Assembly: GCA_009838385.1 (NCBI GenBank) | Contig: VXRS01000005.1 | Span: 1-37,655 of the forward strand | Direction of reading: 5' to 3' | DNA from: Dehalococcoidia bacterium | Lineage (GTDB): Bacteria > Chloroflexota > Dehalococcoidia > Tepidiformales > Tepidiformaceae | DNA: 37,655 nt | In this document: piece by piece, positions 17,686 to 26,393 of the stretch | Numbering within the stretch: position 1 is the first letter of the stretch | Layout of the letters: every line of letters starts with the position of its first letter | Position numbers and translations under genes: made by a program | Notes under the pieces: model-generated | What the model was told of the DNA's origin: nothing | The model's database searches: none | What the model saw: the letters and a program-made list of their open reading frames with translations, nothing else

Positions 17686-19944
17686 ATGGTCAGCTTCGAT
17701 CTCCACTTGCTCGGCTGGCGCGACTTCCAGCAGCTCTGTCACACCGTCACCCGGGAGGTGCTGGGTCAGACCGTTGTCAGCTTCCTTGACTCTAACGACG
17801 CTGGGCGTGACGGCGCCTTCTTCGGAAGATGGAGGCCTTCAGACGGCGAGTCCTATGAGGGCAACTTTGTCATCCAAGCCAAGCACACAGCGCTGCCAAA
17901 CAAGTCTCTCACGCTCTCGCTGATAGCCGACGAACTCGAAAAAGCAGAACGTCTAGTGGAAAGCGGCCTCTGCGACGTTTATGTGCTGATGAGCAACGCG
18001 AAGCTGACGGGGGAGTCAGAGCGGAAGATTCGAGATGCGTTCATCTCGCGCGGGGTGAAACAGGTTCTGATCCTTGGGGACTCCTGGTTCAACCAGACCA
18101 TCAGCGAGAGTGGCAGATTGCGCATGCTGGTCCCTCGGCTGTACGGGCTTGGTGACTTGACCCAGATACTCGACGAGCGAGCATACGGGCAGGCTGCCGC
18201 GGTGCTTGACAGCATGCGGACTGATCTCGCCAAGTTGGTCCGGACCGAGACTTACGAGCGCGCCGCCCAGGCGCTCGATGAACACGGGTTTGTTCTCCTG
18301 TCCGGCGCACCGATGACTGGGAAGACCACAATTGCGGCCGAACTCGCGCTGGCTGCAGCCGACCACTTCCAGACTAGGGTTGTAGCACTACAGGACGCTG
18401 CGGAACTTCCAGAACGCTGGAATCCCAACGAGAACCAGTTTTTCTGGCTGGACGACGCGTTCGGAGCCACTCAACTGAACCAATATTTGGCGTCGTCGTG
18501 GCAGCGAGTAACGCCTCGCGTCAAGGCGGCAATCGACTCTGGCAGCAAGTTCGTGCTAACGACCCGGGACTATGTGCTGCGGTCAGCGTGGCCTCACCTC
18601 AAGCCGGGGGCGTTCCCGCTTCTGGAAGGAGCTCGCGTCGTCGTAGACGTGGCCGACCTGACCCCCCGAGAGCGCCAGCAGATTCTCTACAACCATTTGA
18701 AGCACGGACGACAAGACACACAGTTTCTAACTCAGCTCCAGCCGCACCTTGATGGCCTAGCATCACACGCCGGCTTCAGACCGGAGTTGGCCCGGCGGCT
18801 AGCCGAGCCAACCTTTACGGCCAGCATGGGACAGCCGACAGCGCCTAAGCTCGAACGGTTCTTCGAACAGCCGCTTGAGATGCTGGAGGCGATCTTTCGG
18901 GGTCTGGACACCGACAGCCAAGCAGCACTCGGATTGCTCTTCCTTAGCCAAGGGTGGCTGTCGAGCCCCATCAAGCCAGACGATCGGGGAGCAGAGCTTA
19001 TGAGCCGGCTCGGTGCCTCACTGGGCGGCGTAACCCGCGCGCTTGGCGCACTTAGCGGCTCTCTGGTCACCGTAGTGACCCGGGACTCCGACCAGGGCTA
19101 TGAGTTCGCGCATCCGACGATGGCTGATGCGTACGCCAGGCTGCTGCGAGAACCCGAGTTCCTCCACCTTCTCATCGGCGGATTCACGATCGACGCGCTC
19201 CTTAACCAGACGACCTGCGGCGACATGGGCGTTGAGAACGCGCTTGTAATCCCGCAACACCTCTGGCCCGTTGTCATGGAACGGCTAGGCGAGCCCGATC
19301 GTGGCCCCCAAGCATGGCGACGACGCGTCAGGCGGGAGCACTATCTGGCTTATCAATGTGTCGCGGACTTTCAACTCGCCTACTTCGAGCGTTGTCCTGA
19401 CCTGCTTGACTCCCTAGCCGAGCCTGGGTTGATGTTGGAGAGCGATCCGCACAATGCTTTCGTTGCTACACTCCACCGCAATGGCGTACTACCCGAGGCC
19501 GCACGACGGCGATTCGCCAGCAGGTTGATTGAGTTCTGCATTGAAGGCACTGACCCTGCGGTGCTTTGGGCGAGCACGCTCCGCGCCCTCCTCAACGACG
19601 ACGAGGAGAGGGTGTTATTGCACCGCCTCCGGGAGGAGGTCATTTCGGACCCTCGCAACGTCGTGAAAGAGTTCACAAGCCAGCACAGCGACAGTGAGGA
19701 TCCGGAGGACTTTAGCTTCCCCCTTGACCAACTAGCTGATGCGTTGGAAAGGGAACTGCCCGGGAACGTCGATGCATCCGCTGCGGCTGCGCGCATGCGC
19801 GACTTGCGAATGGAGTGGGTCGCAAGCCACAAGCCACATCGTCCCGCCGACGCGACTCCTACAGAAACCTACAAGGCAGAACCTAGTATCTCTGTTCCCG
19901 TCTCGACGGAACGGAGTGTCTTTGATGATCTCGTTCCCTCGTAG
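17686..19944 (+). CDS. STAND-type NTPase with N-terminal Mrr-like nuclease domain
   Basis: A 752-aa protein with GGAGG just before the ATG. Residues 1-110 look like an Mrr-type restriction fold: FDLHLLGWRDFQQLC, Asp42 in GRDG and Gln64-Ala-Lys66 in IQAKH, the QxK variant of the PD-(D/E)XK site. The P-loop is GAPMTGKT at 207-214 and the Walker B is FWLDDAFG at 254-260. The later VLTTRDYVL and DLTPRERQQILYNHL are typical of the nSTAND3 NTPase group. C-terminal helical repeats probably sense a ligand. Proteins of this design resemble antiviral STAND (Avs) NTPases, which recognise a phage protein and switch on an effector nuclease; this one is shorter than the classic Avs proteins. A defensive role is inferred from domains and location. 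Confidence 0.85.
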   Translation: MVSFDLHLLGWRDFQQLCHTVTREVLGQTVVSFLDSNDAGRDGAFFGRWRPSDGESYEGNFVIQAKHTALPNKSLTLSLIADELEKAERLVESGLCDVYVLMSNAKLTGESERKIRDAFISRGVKQVLILGDSWFNQTISESGRLRMLVPRLYGLGDLTQILDERAYGQAAAVLDSMRTDLAKLVRTETYERAAQALDEHGFVLLSGAPMTGKTTIAAELALAAADHFQTRVVALQDAAELPERWNPNENQFFWLDDAFGATQLNQYLASSWQRVTPRVKAAIDSGSKFVLTTRDYVLRSAWPHLKPGAFPLLEGARVVVDVADLTPRERQQILYNHLKHGRQDTQFLTQLQPHLDGLASHAGFRPELARRLAEPTFTASMGQPTAPKLERFFEQPLEMLEAIFRGLDTDSQAALGLLFLSQGWLSSPIKPDDRGAELMSRLGASLGGVTRALGALSGSLVTVVTRDSDQGYEFAHPTMADAYARLLREPEFLHLLIGGFTIDALLNQTTCGDMGVENALVIPQHLWPVVMERLGEPDRGPQAWRRRVRREHYLAYQCVADFQLAYFERCPDLLDSLAEPGLMLESDPHNAFVATLHRNGVLPEAARRRFASRLIEFCIEGTDPAVLWASTLRALLNDDEERVLLHRLREEVISDPRNVVKEFTSQHSDSEDPEDFSFPLDQLADALERELPGNVDASAAAARMRDLRMEWVASHKPHRPADATPTETYKAEPSISVPVSTERSVFDDLVPS

Positions 19945-20108
19945 CGAAGGGCGAGACGACTCTCGTATCGGAGGATTCCTAGGGGACGGGGCCACCTGCA
20001 CGTTGTGAGCGATGCTAGTGCAGACATGTCCGAGCCGATTTCGTCATGAACGCCCAGGGCTGGGCCAACTGCCGGCGAGGGTCGCCCAACCTCCCACGGC
20101 CCGGGTGC

Positions 20109-21065
20109 CTACCTCCACCACAGCCCCAGCGTCAGAAGCCGGCGCACCCAGCGCCACAGCACCGCCCGGTTGCGCTCGACCCTTAGGTCCTCCAGCGACT
20201 GCTTCCGCCGCCAGACCTCGTCGCGCCGGTCGGCGCGGTCCCAGGGATAGACCGCTGGAGGTAGGGTCAGCTCGTGGTCACCGACCAGCCTGATCTCCAA
20301 CTCCAACATCCGCTGGCGAGCATCGAGCTTGTCCAACCGACGCCTCGCCTCATCCAGCATCCTCCGCGCCCCTCGCCACTCGGTGATGGCCGGCATAGCC
20401 TCACCGTAGATGAGCTCTTCGCCTTCCTCCGGCTCAACGGTCACCAGCTGGGGGTAGGGCCGCCTGGGCAGCCTCACTTGTGACGGCTCCCGCATCCCTT
20501 CCATCGCACCCTTCACGGTCGGAGTGGTCTCGTCTCCCGACCCGTTCACAGCCACCTGTCGCGCCTCGGCCCTGTCAAGCCTTCGCTCCCACTGTCCCAG
20601 CGTCTGAGCCTGGTCCTTCTGCAGCGCCCCGACGACCGCAGCCATGGTCTCGACCCGGGTCTGCAGTTGCGCCACGCTGGCCTCCAGAAGCTCCACACGC
20701 TGGTCCAGCCCATCCGCCTGGTCTGGCTCCACCACCGTCGTCACCGAGCCCCGGACCTCCCGCAGGTGCCGTTCCAGCGCGTCCGCCATGCGACCCGTCA
20801 GCCGTCCCGACTCGACCGCCCTCGCCAGCGTGCGGAAGCTGACGCCCAGCGCCTCCGCCGCCTTCACCTTGCCCCTGGTCTCGGCGACCTCTCGCAGCAA
20901 CGCCACCAGCCGCTCGTGTCGAAGCTGCTCAGGGCTCTTGCTCTCGCCTGGGGGAGGGTTCTCCTTACCGTTGACCTGTCCGGTTCCCTCTCGGGTTTCC
21001 GCGGGGATTCCGCCCTTCTCAGGCCCGCCATTCCGATTGCCTTTTGTCAATTCTCGCCTCGGCAT
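20109..21065 (-). CDS. HTH and coiled-coil protein of the mobile element
   Basis: A 318-aa protein. After a polar, Gly/Pro-rich start, residues about 46-100 contain KVKAAEALGVSFRTLARAVE, a clear helix-turn-helix. Then comes a coiled-coil region (LDQRVELLEASVAQLQTRVE, about 118-160), a variable middle, a second helical segment (RRMLDEARRRLDKLDARQRM) and a basic, Trp-rich C-terminus (LWRWVRRLLTLGLWW) that might touch membrane. I do not recognise the family. It is transcribed away from the coupling-ATPase gene, sharing a 347-bp control region. It could regulate transfer or act as an accessory DNA-binding protein at an origin of transfer. Coding is well supported by its high-GC codon pattern and the HTH; the start is not certain. 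Confidence 0.75.
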   Translation of the reverse strand: MPRRELTKGNRNGGPEKGGIPAETREGTGQVNGKENPPPGESKSPEQLRHERLVALLREVAETRGKVKAAEALGVSFRTLARAVESGRLTGRMADALERHLREVRGSVTTVVEPDQADGLDQRVELLEASVAQLQTRVETMAAVVGALQKDQAQTLGQWERRLDRAEARQVAVNGSGDETTPTVKGAMEGMREPSQVRLPRRPYPQLVTVEPEEGEELIYGEAMPAITEWRGARRMLDEARRRLDKLDARQRMLELEIRLVGDHELTLPPAVYPWDRADRRDEVWRRKQSLEDLRVERNRAVLWRWVRRLLTLGLWWR

Positions 21066-21412
21066 AGGTCAATCTCGCGTGGAAGCCGCTCCGGAACCGA
21101 ATTGCTTACTGAATACGTCCGGTAGGGGTCGTTTTCCCCTGTACCGACGGGGTTTCTCGCCTCGATTGCCTTTCTGCAATCCCCTTCTTTTCTCTGTACA
21201 CGCCCATGACATCAGATCCGCCTCGGCAAAGTCAGGCCTTTTAAGGGGGCACGTCCACGAGCCCCCTCAGAAGCCATTACCAGAAGCCCCCCGGTTCCCC
21301 ACACTCGATCGTCCGCGCCCGTCCCTGTGAGCGAGCTCTGGTCCTCCTGTCAGAGCCGCCCGTGATGGCGCCGGGAAGGCGCGGGACAACCGATAGAGAA
21401 AGGAACCACACC
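21066..21412. promoter_or_regulatory. Divergent control region with hairpins; candidate origin of transfer
   Basis: A gene-free stretch between the HTH/coiled-coil gene (minus) and the coupling-ATPase gene (plus). It contains GGTAGGGG (21121-21128) facing CCCC-TG-TACC (21136-21145) with a 2-nt bulge, and AGGGGGC (21244-21250) facing GCCCCCT (21261-21267) around a 10-nt loop. Pyrimidine-rich phrases around CTCGCCTCG recur near 21045-21060 and 21155-21165. Such hairpins beside transfer genes are typical of oriT or of regulatory leaders. No promoter boxes stand out. Confidence 0.4.
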
Positions 21413-24019
21413 ATGCGATTCAATCCTCTGCACCTGCTCTCCCGCAGGCCCGAACCCCAACCTCCCGTCCTCCTCGAGGTGACGCCCCCGCGCAGCGGCG
21501 AGCGCACTCTCCTCGGGGTCGAGAACCTGCTCGCGGCGATCGCCGTCCCCGAGCCCTTCACCCTCGAGCTGGCGGGTGACGCCGACGGCGTCACCCTCAT
21601 GGCCCGCTGCCTCGACCAGCAGGCCGTGCGCGGCCAGCTCACCGCCCACTACCCCCAGGCCGTCGTCGACGACGTGCCCGATGCGGAGGATCCGCTGCGA
21701 CTGCGCGAGGGGGAGCAGGCGTGGTCGCTGACGCTTCGCTCAAGCGGCCCCGATTACGTGCCCCTGCGCACCTACCGCGACGACGACCTCCTCGATCCCG
21801 GCTCCGATCCCCTCATCGCCCTCCTCGGCGCGCTCTCCGCTCCCAGGGAGGGCGAGCGCGTCGTGGCCCAGATGCGGATGCAGTCGCTCGGACCGGGCTG
21901 GGCGCAGGGATACGCGGCGAAGGCCTTCGAGCCGCCGATCCCCCTCCAGCAGCAGCCGGCCGCACCAGTCAGCCAGGAGCGCCAACACGCGAACGGCGGC
22001 ATGGCGGCGGCCTTCCTCGCGGTGGCCGTGCTCGGCGCCGTGCAGGGCTACCGCTGGGTGCAGGCGGGCGAGCTCTGGAAGACGGTGCTGGCGGGACTGG
22101 GCATCGTCGCCGTCCTCGGCGTCGTGGGCTGGGCGAAGGCGCGCTGGCAGCGCAACCGCAACCGCATCCACGACCCCGCCCTCATCAAGGAGAAGGTCTC
22201 ACAGCGGGCCTTCGAGGCCGAGATCCAGGTGACCGCCATCCTTCCCGAGGGGGATGGCAAGGCGGCCCGCAAGCGGGCGCGGGAGCTGCTCAAGCGGGTG
22301 GCCACCGCCTACCGCCACTTCGACCATCCCCTGGGGGCGCGCTTCGACGTGAGCCGCGTGCGGTCCGTTCTCCCTGACCCGGAGCGGCTGCATCCCTCCG
22401 GTGGGGGATTCCTCGGCGGCCGCAGCGTCCTCGGCGCGCGCGAGGCGGCTTGCCTCTGGCACCCGCCGGGCGCCAAGGACGAGACGCACCTCGTTGGGCG
22501 CTCGGGGGCGAAGGTGCTCCTTCCCTCCCCGCGGGACGTGCGCGACGGCGCCCTCGTGGGCGAGACGACGGCGGGCAGGCCCCAGCCGGTCCACTTCGCC
22601 GGCGACCTGCTCCGCCGGCACCACCTCTACGTGGCCCGCACGCGCATGGGCAAGTCCACCCTCATGCGCCACCTCATCATCCACAAGCTGCTGGAGAAGG
22701 CGGCGGGGCGAGACGGCGACGCCATCATCGTCGTCGACCCGCACGCCGATCTCGCGGCAGATCTCCTCGGGCACGTGCCCGAGTCCCTCATCGACCAGGT
22801 ACGGCTCGTCGACCTCGGCGCGGAGGGGGGCCTTCCCGGTGTCAACCTCCTCGACACGCGCATCTTCAGCGACCGCGACCGCACGGCCGACTCGGTCGTG
22901 CGCGTCGCCAGGGGGCTGTGGGAGCAGTGGGGACCGCGCATGCAGTCCATCCTCGAGCAGACGGTCAAGACCCTGCACGAGGCCAACGCCCACCCGTCCA
23001 CCGCGGCGGACGAGCAGCACACCATCCTCGACGGGCTGCGCCTGCTCTCGGACAAGAAGTTTCGGGAAGGGGTCCTGGAGAAGGTCTCCGACCCGTACCT
23101 GCTGGAGTGGTGGGCGCGGACCTTCTCCAGCTGGAGGCGCGAGTACCGCTCGGAGGCGTTTGCGCCCGTGCAGACGCGCCTCTCCTACTACGCCTCCTCG
23201 AAGGTGGCGCGGGCCGTTCTCGGACAGCCCCGCTCCACCATCGACCTGCGGCAGGTGATCCGCGACGGGGGCATCCTCTTCGTCTCAACCGCCCAGGGCA
23301 CGGCGGGGAAGGACGTGGCCGCGCTCGTGGGCGCGTCGCTCCTGAACCTCGTCGACTCGGTCATCCGCGAGCAGGAGAGCCTGCCACTGGCGGAGCGCCG
23401 GGGAGCGCTCGTCGTGGTGGACGAGATGCAGTCCATGCCGGGCGTCGACTACGAGTCGATGCTCTCGGAGCTGGGCAAGTACGGGGCCTCCTTCGTGCTC
23501 GCCACGCAGAGTCTTGCCAAGCTCGCCGACCTCTCGCCCTCCATGCAGTCCACCCTCCTCGCGAACGTGGGCTGCCTCGCCATCTTCCAGGCGGCGGGGG
23601 CCGACGCCCAGGAGCTCGTGCTGGAGCTGGGACGCGACCGCGTCACCCTGGAGGACATCGTCTCCCTCCCCGTGCACCACGCCTACGTGCGCGCCACCGT
23701 GAACGGGGAACGCGTGCCCGTCTTCTCCATCAAGGTGCGGGAGCCGGAAGAGGGTGATCCGGACACGGCCGCTCGCATCCGCGCTCAGTCGGCCTCCTAC
23801 GTCGTCTCGCCGGACGTGCTGGCGGCGCAGGAGGCGGAGGGGCGCAGGCGCGTGGAGGAGTACCGGGCGAGCCTCGAAGCGCTCCGCAAGGGGGAGGAGC
23901 CGGGTCCCGAGAAGGCCTCCGACGAGGGGCGCGACCATCCGCGGGAAGCGCCGAGGGACCGGAAGCGGAAGAGGCGCAGGCGCCCGCGGGAGGAAACGCC
24001 CGCGGAGGGTGACGAGTGA
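21413..24019 (+). CDS. VirD4/TraG-like coupling ATPase
   Basis: An 868-aa protein. The ATG at 21413 (MRFNPLHLLSRRPEPQPP) is preceded by AGAAAGGA and preferred over upstream in-frame ATGs. Two membrane segments lie at about 195-217 and 221-245. The ATPase domain has a P-loop variant RMGKST near residue 412 and Walker B ALVVVDEMQ near 665-672, followed by FVLATQSLAKL. The C-terminus is charged and low-complexity (KRKRRRRPR). This layout is that of type IV secretion coupling proteins and their TraM-recognition relatives, which recruit relaxase-DNA complexes to a mating channel. No mating-pair genes are nearby, so it probably serves mobilisation through another element's channel. Its stop overlaps the GTG start of the next gene (GTGA). 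Confidence 0.88.
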   Translation: MRFNPLHLLSRRPEPQPPVLLEVTPPRSGERTLLGVENLLAAIAVPEPFTLELAGDADGVTLMARCLDQQAVRGQLTAHYPQAVVDDVPDAEDPLRLREGEQAWSLTLRSSGPDYVPLRTYRDDDLLDPGSDPLIALLGALSAPREGERVVAQMRMQSLGPGWAQGYAAKAFEPPIPLQQQPAAPVSQERQHANGGMAAAFLAVAVLGAVQGYRWVQAGELWKTVLAGLGIVAVLGVVGWAKARWQRNRNRIHDPALIKEKVSQRAFEAEIQVTAILPEGDGKAARKRARELLKRVATAYRHFDHPLGARFDVSRVRSVLPDPERLHPSGGGFLGGRSVLGAREAACLWHPPGAKDETHLVGRSGAKVLLPSPRDVRDGALVGETTAGRPQPVHFAGDLLRRHHLYVARTRMGKSTLMRHLIIHKLLEKAAGRDGDAIIVVDPHADLAADLLGHVPESLIDQVRLVDLGAEGGLPGVNLLDTRIFSDRDRTADSVVRVARGLWEQWGPRMQSILEQTVKTLHEANAHPSTAADEQHTILDGLRLLSDKKFREGVLEKVSDPYLLEWWARTFSSWRREYRSEAFAPVQTRLSYYASSKVARAVLGQPRSTIDLRQVIRDGGILFVSTAQGTAGKDVAALVGASLLNLVDSVIREQESLPLAERRGALVVVDEMQSMPGVDYESMLSELGKYGASFVLATQSLAKLADLSPSMQSTLLANVGCLAIFQAAGADAQELVLELGRDRVTLEDIVSLPVHHAYVRATVNGERVPVFSIKVREPEEGDPDTAARIRAQSASYVVSPDVLAAQEAEGRRRVEEYRASLEALRKGEEPGPEKASDEGRDHPREAPRDRKRKRRRRPREETPAEGDE

Positions 24020-25659
24020 ACCTGCAGAAGGACCTCCTACGGCTGCTCGCCACCACGCCCCTCGCCGACCGGCTGGAGATGGTTTCCCTCTCCGGCTGGT
24101 CGCGGGGGGCGGTCTACAAGGCGGTTGCGGCGCTGAAGGCCCAGGGCCTGGTGGAGTCGGTGCCCCACGCTTCGGAGCTGGTCGTTCCCACGCGGCGCTA
24201 CTGCCTCAGCGCCGGGGGCGTCCGGTACCTAGCGCGGGAGGAAGGGGTGGGCGTGGATGATCTGCTCCGCGCGAGGCCCGTCTCGCGGCGCTGGCGGCGC
24301 AGCCTCCTCGAGCGCCTCGACGCCGTCGCCGTCATCTACCGCCTCGCCTCCGCGCTCGCCGGCGTCTCCTTCCCGCTCCGCCTCCGCTGGTACCGGGCCA
24401 TGCCCATGGACGCCGCTGTCGCCCTGCCCGACGGACGCACGCTTGCGGTCGTCCGCCAGGGCCTGACGTCGGATCGCACGGGCTTCGGCAAGCGCATCTG
24501 GCGGCTGCGCGAGGGGCCGCAACCGGCCGCCGCCCTCCTGCTCATGCCCGACGAGGTGCGCCTGCGCCACGCCCGCGGGCTGCTCGCCGGAGCGCCGTTC
24601 ATCAGCTTCCTCGCCCTGGAGCGGGACGTGGCCGCGTCGGGGTCCCGCGCCCGCATCTGGCGGACCACGTCGAGCGCGACGCCCCTGGGGCTGGGTGAGG
24701 CGCTCTCCTACGTGCGTCCGGGTGGGGCGTGGCCGGTGGAGCAGCCGCTGGCGCGGCGCTCGCTGCCCGGGCCGCTTCCGGCGGGGGATGGGGCGGAGAG
24801 GGACGAGCGCATGCTGCCTGCCCTGCTCAAGCCCATTGAGAAGCGCGCCCTCGACCTGGTCTCCGACTGGCCCTGGATCACGCCGCCCCACCTGGGCGCC
24901 CTCCTCGGGGTGGGCCGCTCGCGGCTGTCGGAGGTGCTGCAGCGGCTCGGGGAGCTGGGGCTCGTCCTTGATAGGACGGTGGAAGGGAGCCGCCGTGTTG
25001 CTGTCACAGACCGCGGGCTGGCCCTGCTCGCCCACCGCGACCGCACTTCCCTGGGGGTGGCGAGGAGGCGATGGAGCGTGGCGCCGCTCGACCCGGACGC
25101 GCCCCTCGGCTGGCGCAACGTCTCGGGCAGGAGCAGCCGCCAGCTCCTCCGCACCATCGACCACACGGACGCCGTCCACGGCTTCCTCGCAGCGCTGGCG
25201 ACCCAGGCCCGCGAGCGGTCAGTGGAGGTGGTGCAGCTCGACCCGCCCCGAAGGGCGTCGCGGTACTTCCGGCACGACCACCGCCTCCACTCCGTCCAGC
25301 CTGACGCCTTCGGGATCCTGCGCCGCGAGGGCGAGGCGTGGCCGTTCTTCCTCGAGTGGGAGCGCCGCGCCGTGCGGCCGGTCACGATGGCCGCCCGCCT
25401 CGCCCCCTACCTGCGCTACTACGCCTCCCGCCGGCCCACGGACGACCACGGAACGCAGCCGGTTGTGCTGGTCGTCTTCGACGACGAACTGGCGGCGAAC
25501 CACTTCCTGCGGATAGCGCGCAGGGAGTTGGAGCGGCACGGGGTCAAGTTGCCCCTATGTATCTCGTACAGGCATTTGCTGGAGTGGGAGGGGCCGTTGG
25601 GACGAGGTTGGTTGGACAGCGATGGCAGGCCCACGGCCTCCACACGCGCGGTCACCTGA
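24016..25659 (+). CDS. Replic_Relax family protein (replication/relaxation, two winged helices)
   Basis: A 547-aa protein with GTG start overlapping the coupling-ATPase stop. A winged-helix domain covers about 1-75 (LSGWSRGAVYKAVAALKAQG) and a second about 275-340 (LGALLGVGRSRLSEVLQRLG). The C-terminal third holds PDAFG at about 429-433, FFLEWERR at about 443-450 and RLAPYLRYY, a D...ExE-like core typical of the replication-relaxation family found on plasmids and integrative elements. By family knowledge it would act on element DNA in replication or mobilisation, possibly nicking, but no His/Tyr relaxase motif is visible. Translational coupling to the coupling ATPase supports a joint role in transfer. 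Confidence 0.82.
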   Translation: MNLQKDLLRLLATTPLADRLEMVSLSGWSRGAVYKAVAALKAQGLVESVPHASELVVPTRRYCLSAGGVRYLAREEGVGVDDLLRARPVSRRWRRSLLERLDAVAVIYRLASALAGVSFPLRLRWYRAMPMDAAVALPDGRTLAVVRQGLTSDRTGFGKRIWRLREGPQPAAALLLMPDEVRLRHARGLLAGAPFISFLALERDVAASGSRARIWRTTSSATPLGLGEALSYVRPGGAWPVEQPLARRSLPGPLPAGDGAERDERMLPALLKPIEKRALDLVSDWPWITPPHLGALLGVGRSRLSEVLQRLGELGLVLDRTVEGSRRVAVTDRGLALLAHRDRTSLGVARRRWSVAPLDPDAPLGWRNVSGRSSRQLLRTIDHTDAVHGFLAALATQARERSVEVVQLDPPRRASRYFRHDHRLHSVQPDAFGILRREGEAWPFFLEWERRAVRPVTMAARLAPYLRYYASRRPTDDHGTQPVVLVVFDDELAANHFLRIARRELERHGVKLPLCISYRHLLEWEGPLGRGWLDSDGRPTASTRAVT

Positions 25660-25859
25660 CCGAGACCCGCCCGCGCAAGAAAGGAATTCTTCCCTCTTTG
25701 CCTCCTCGGCGGTGCTCCCAGCCTTCTGCGGTGGGCAATCTTCGACCAAGCCATGGACGCCGGCAAGATTCCTAAGGGCCGTTCTGCTGTCCGGAACCCG
25801 CCAATTGGCCTTCTCTTCACCGTGGACTATGCTGCCCCGCCACGGAGGATTTCCAAATC

Positions 25860-26393
25860 GTGCCTAATATTGCCCTTAGCTTCTTACCATCGCTCCAGCA
25901 CTGGCAAGAGGCCGGGAAGTGGCTGCTCTGGGGTTGCGTATTCGGCCTCGCACCAGTGTGGCTCAGTTGCATTCTCTTTCCGCTCCTGGGCCAGGGCGAC
26001 GAGATTCTGTCGCTCATTGACCGCGGCCAACTTGCGCTGTACGCGGCCGCCATGGCTGGCACGGCTGGATATCTCGCGTCAACCGACCGAGACCCGCCCG
26101 GGATGAAATTGCGTTCCACAATCCTGTTGGTTGCCTTCATCACCGTTGTCATCGCCGTCGCCATTTACGTCACCACGCAGACCGTCGACGTGCTGTCAGG
26201 GCCACAACAGTCCCCTCCTAATATATCTCCAGCAATTGTTGTGGCATTCTCCGCCGCGGTGTATGTCGCTTCTCTGATCGTCGCGTTCCTCGCGACCCTC
26301 ATCGACAGCGAACGTCTCGACAATCAGTACCAAGACATCCAAGGCAGGCACGGTGAGGACCTCTTGGAAGACTTCGCGAGGCTGGGAAAGTGA
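25860..26393 (+). CDS. Four-helix membrane protein paired with the DGQHR protein
   Basis: A 177-aa protein starting at GTG 25860, with GGAGG about 11 nt upstream. Hydrophobic segments are visible at about 20-40 (WLLWGCVFGLAPVWLSCILF), 56-72, 85-105 (STILLVAFITVVIAVAIYV) and 123-147 (AIVVAFSAAVYVASLIVAFL). A short acidic tail follows (DIQGRHGEDLLEDFARLGK). I recognise no family. Its stop overlaps the GTG start of the DGQHR gene (GTGA), so the pair is a unit. The DNA is clearly lower in GC than the transfer genes to the left and the recombinase to the right, suggesting separate acquisition. A membrane effector or anchor for the DGQHR protein is an inference. Confidence 0.75.
   Translation: MPNIALSFLPSLQHWQEAGKWLLWGCVFGLAPVWLSCILFPLLGQGDEILSLIDRGQLALYAAAMAGTAGYLASTDRDPPGMKLRSTILLVAFITVVIAVAIYVTTQTVDVLSGPQQSPPNISPAIVVAFSAAVYVASLIVAFLATLIDSERLDNQYQDIQGRHGEDLLEDFARLGK

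Noticed and set aside
19996..20023. CTGCAC...GTGCAG inverted repeat after the STAND gene, as terminator or element border
   Set aside because: Only 6-bp arms with a 16-nt spacer and no T-tract; too weak to call.
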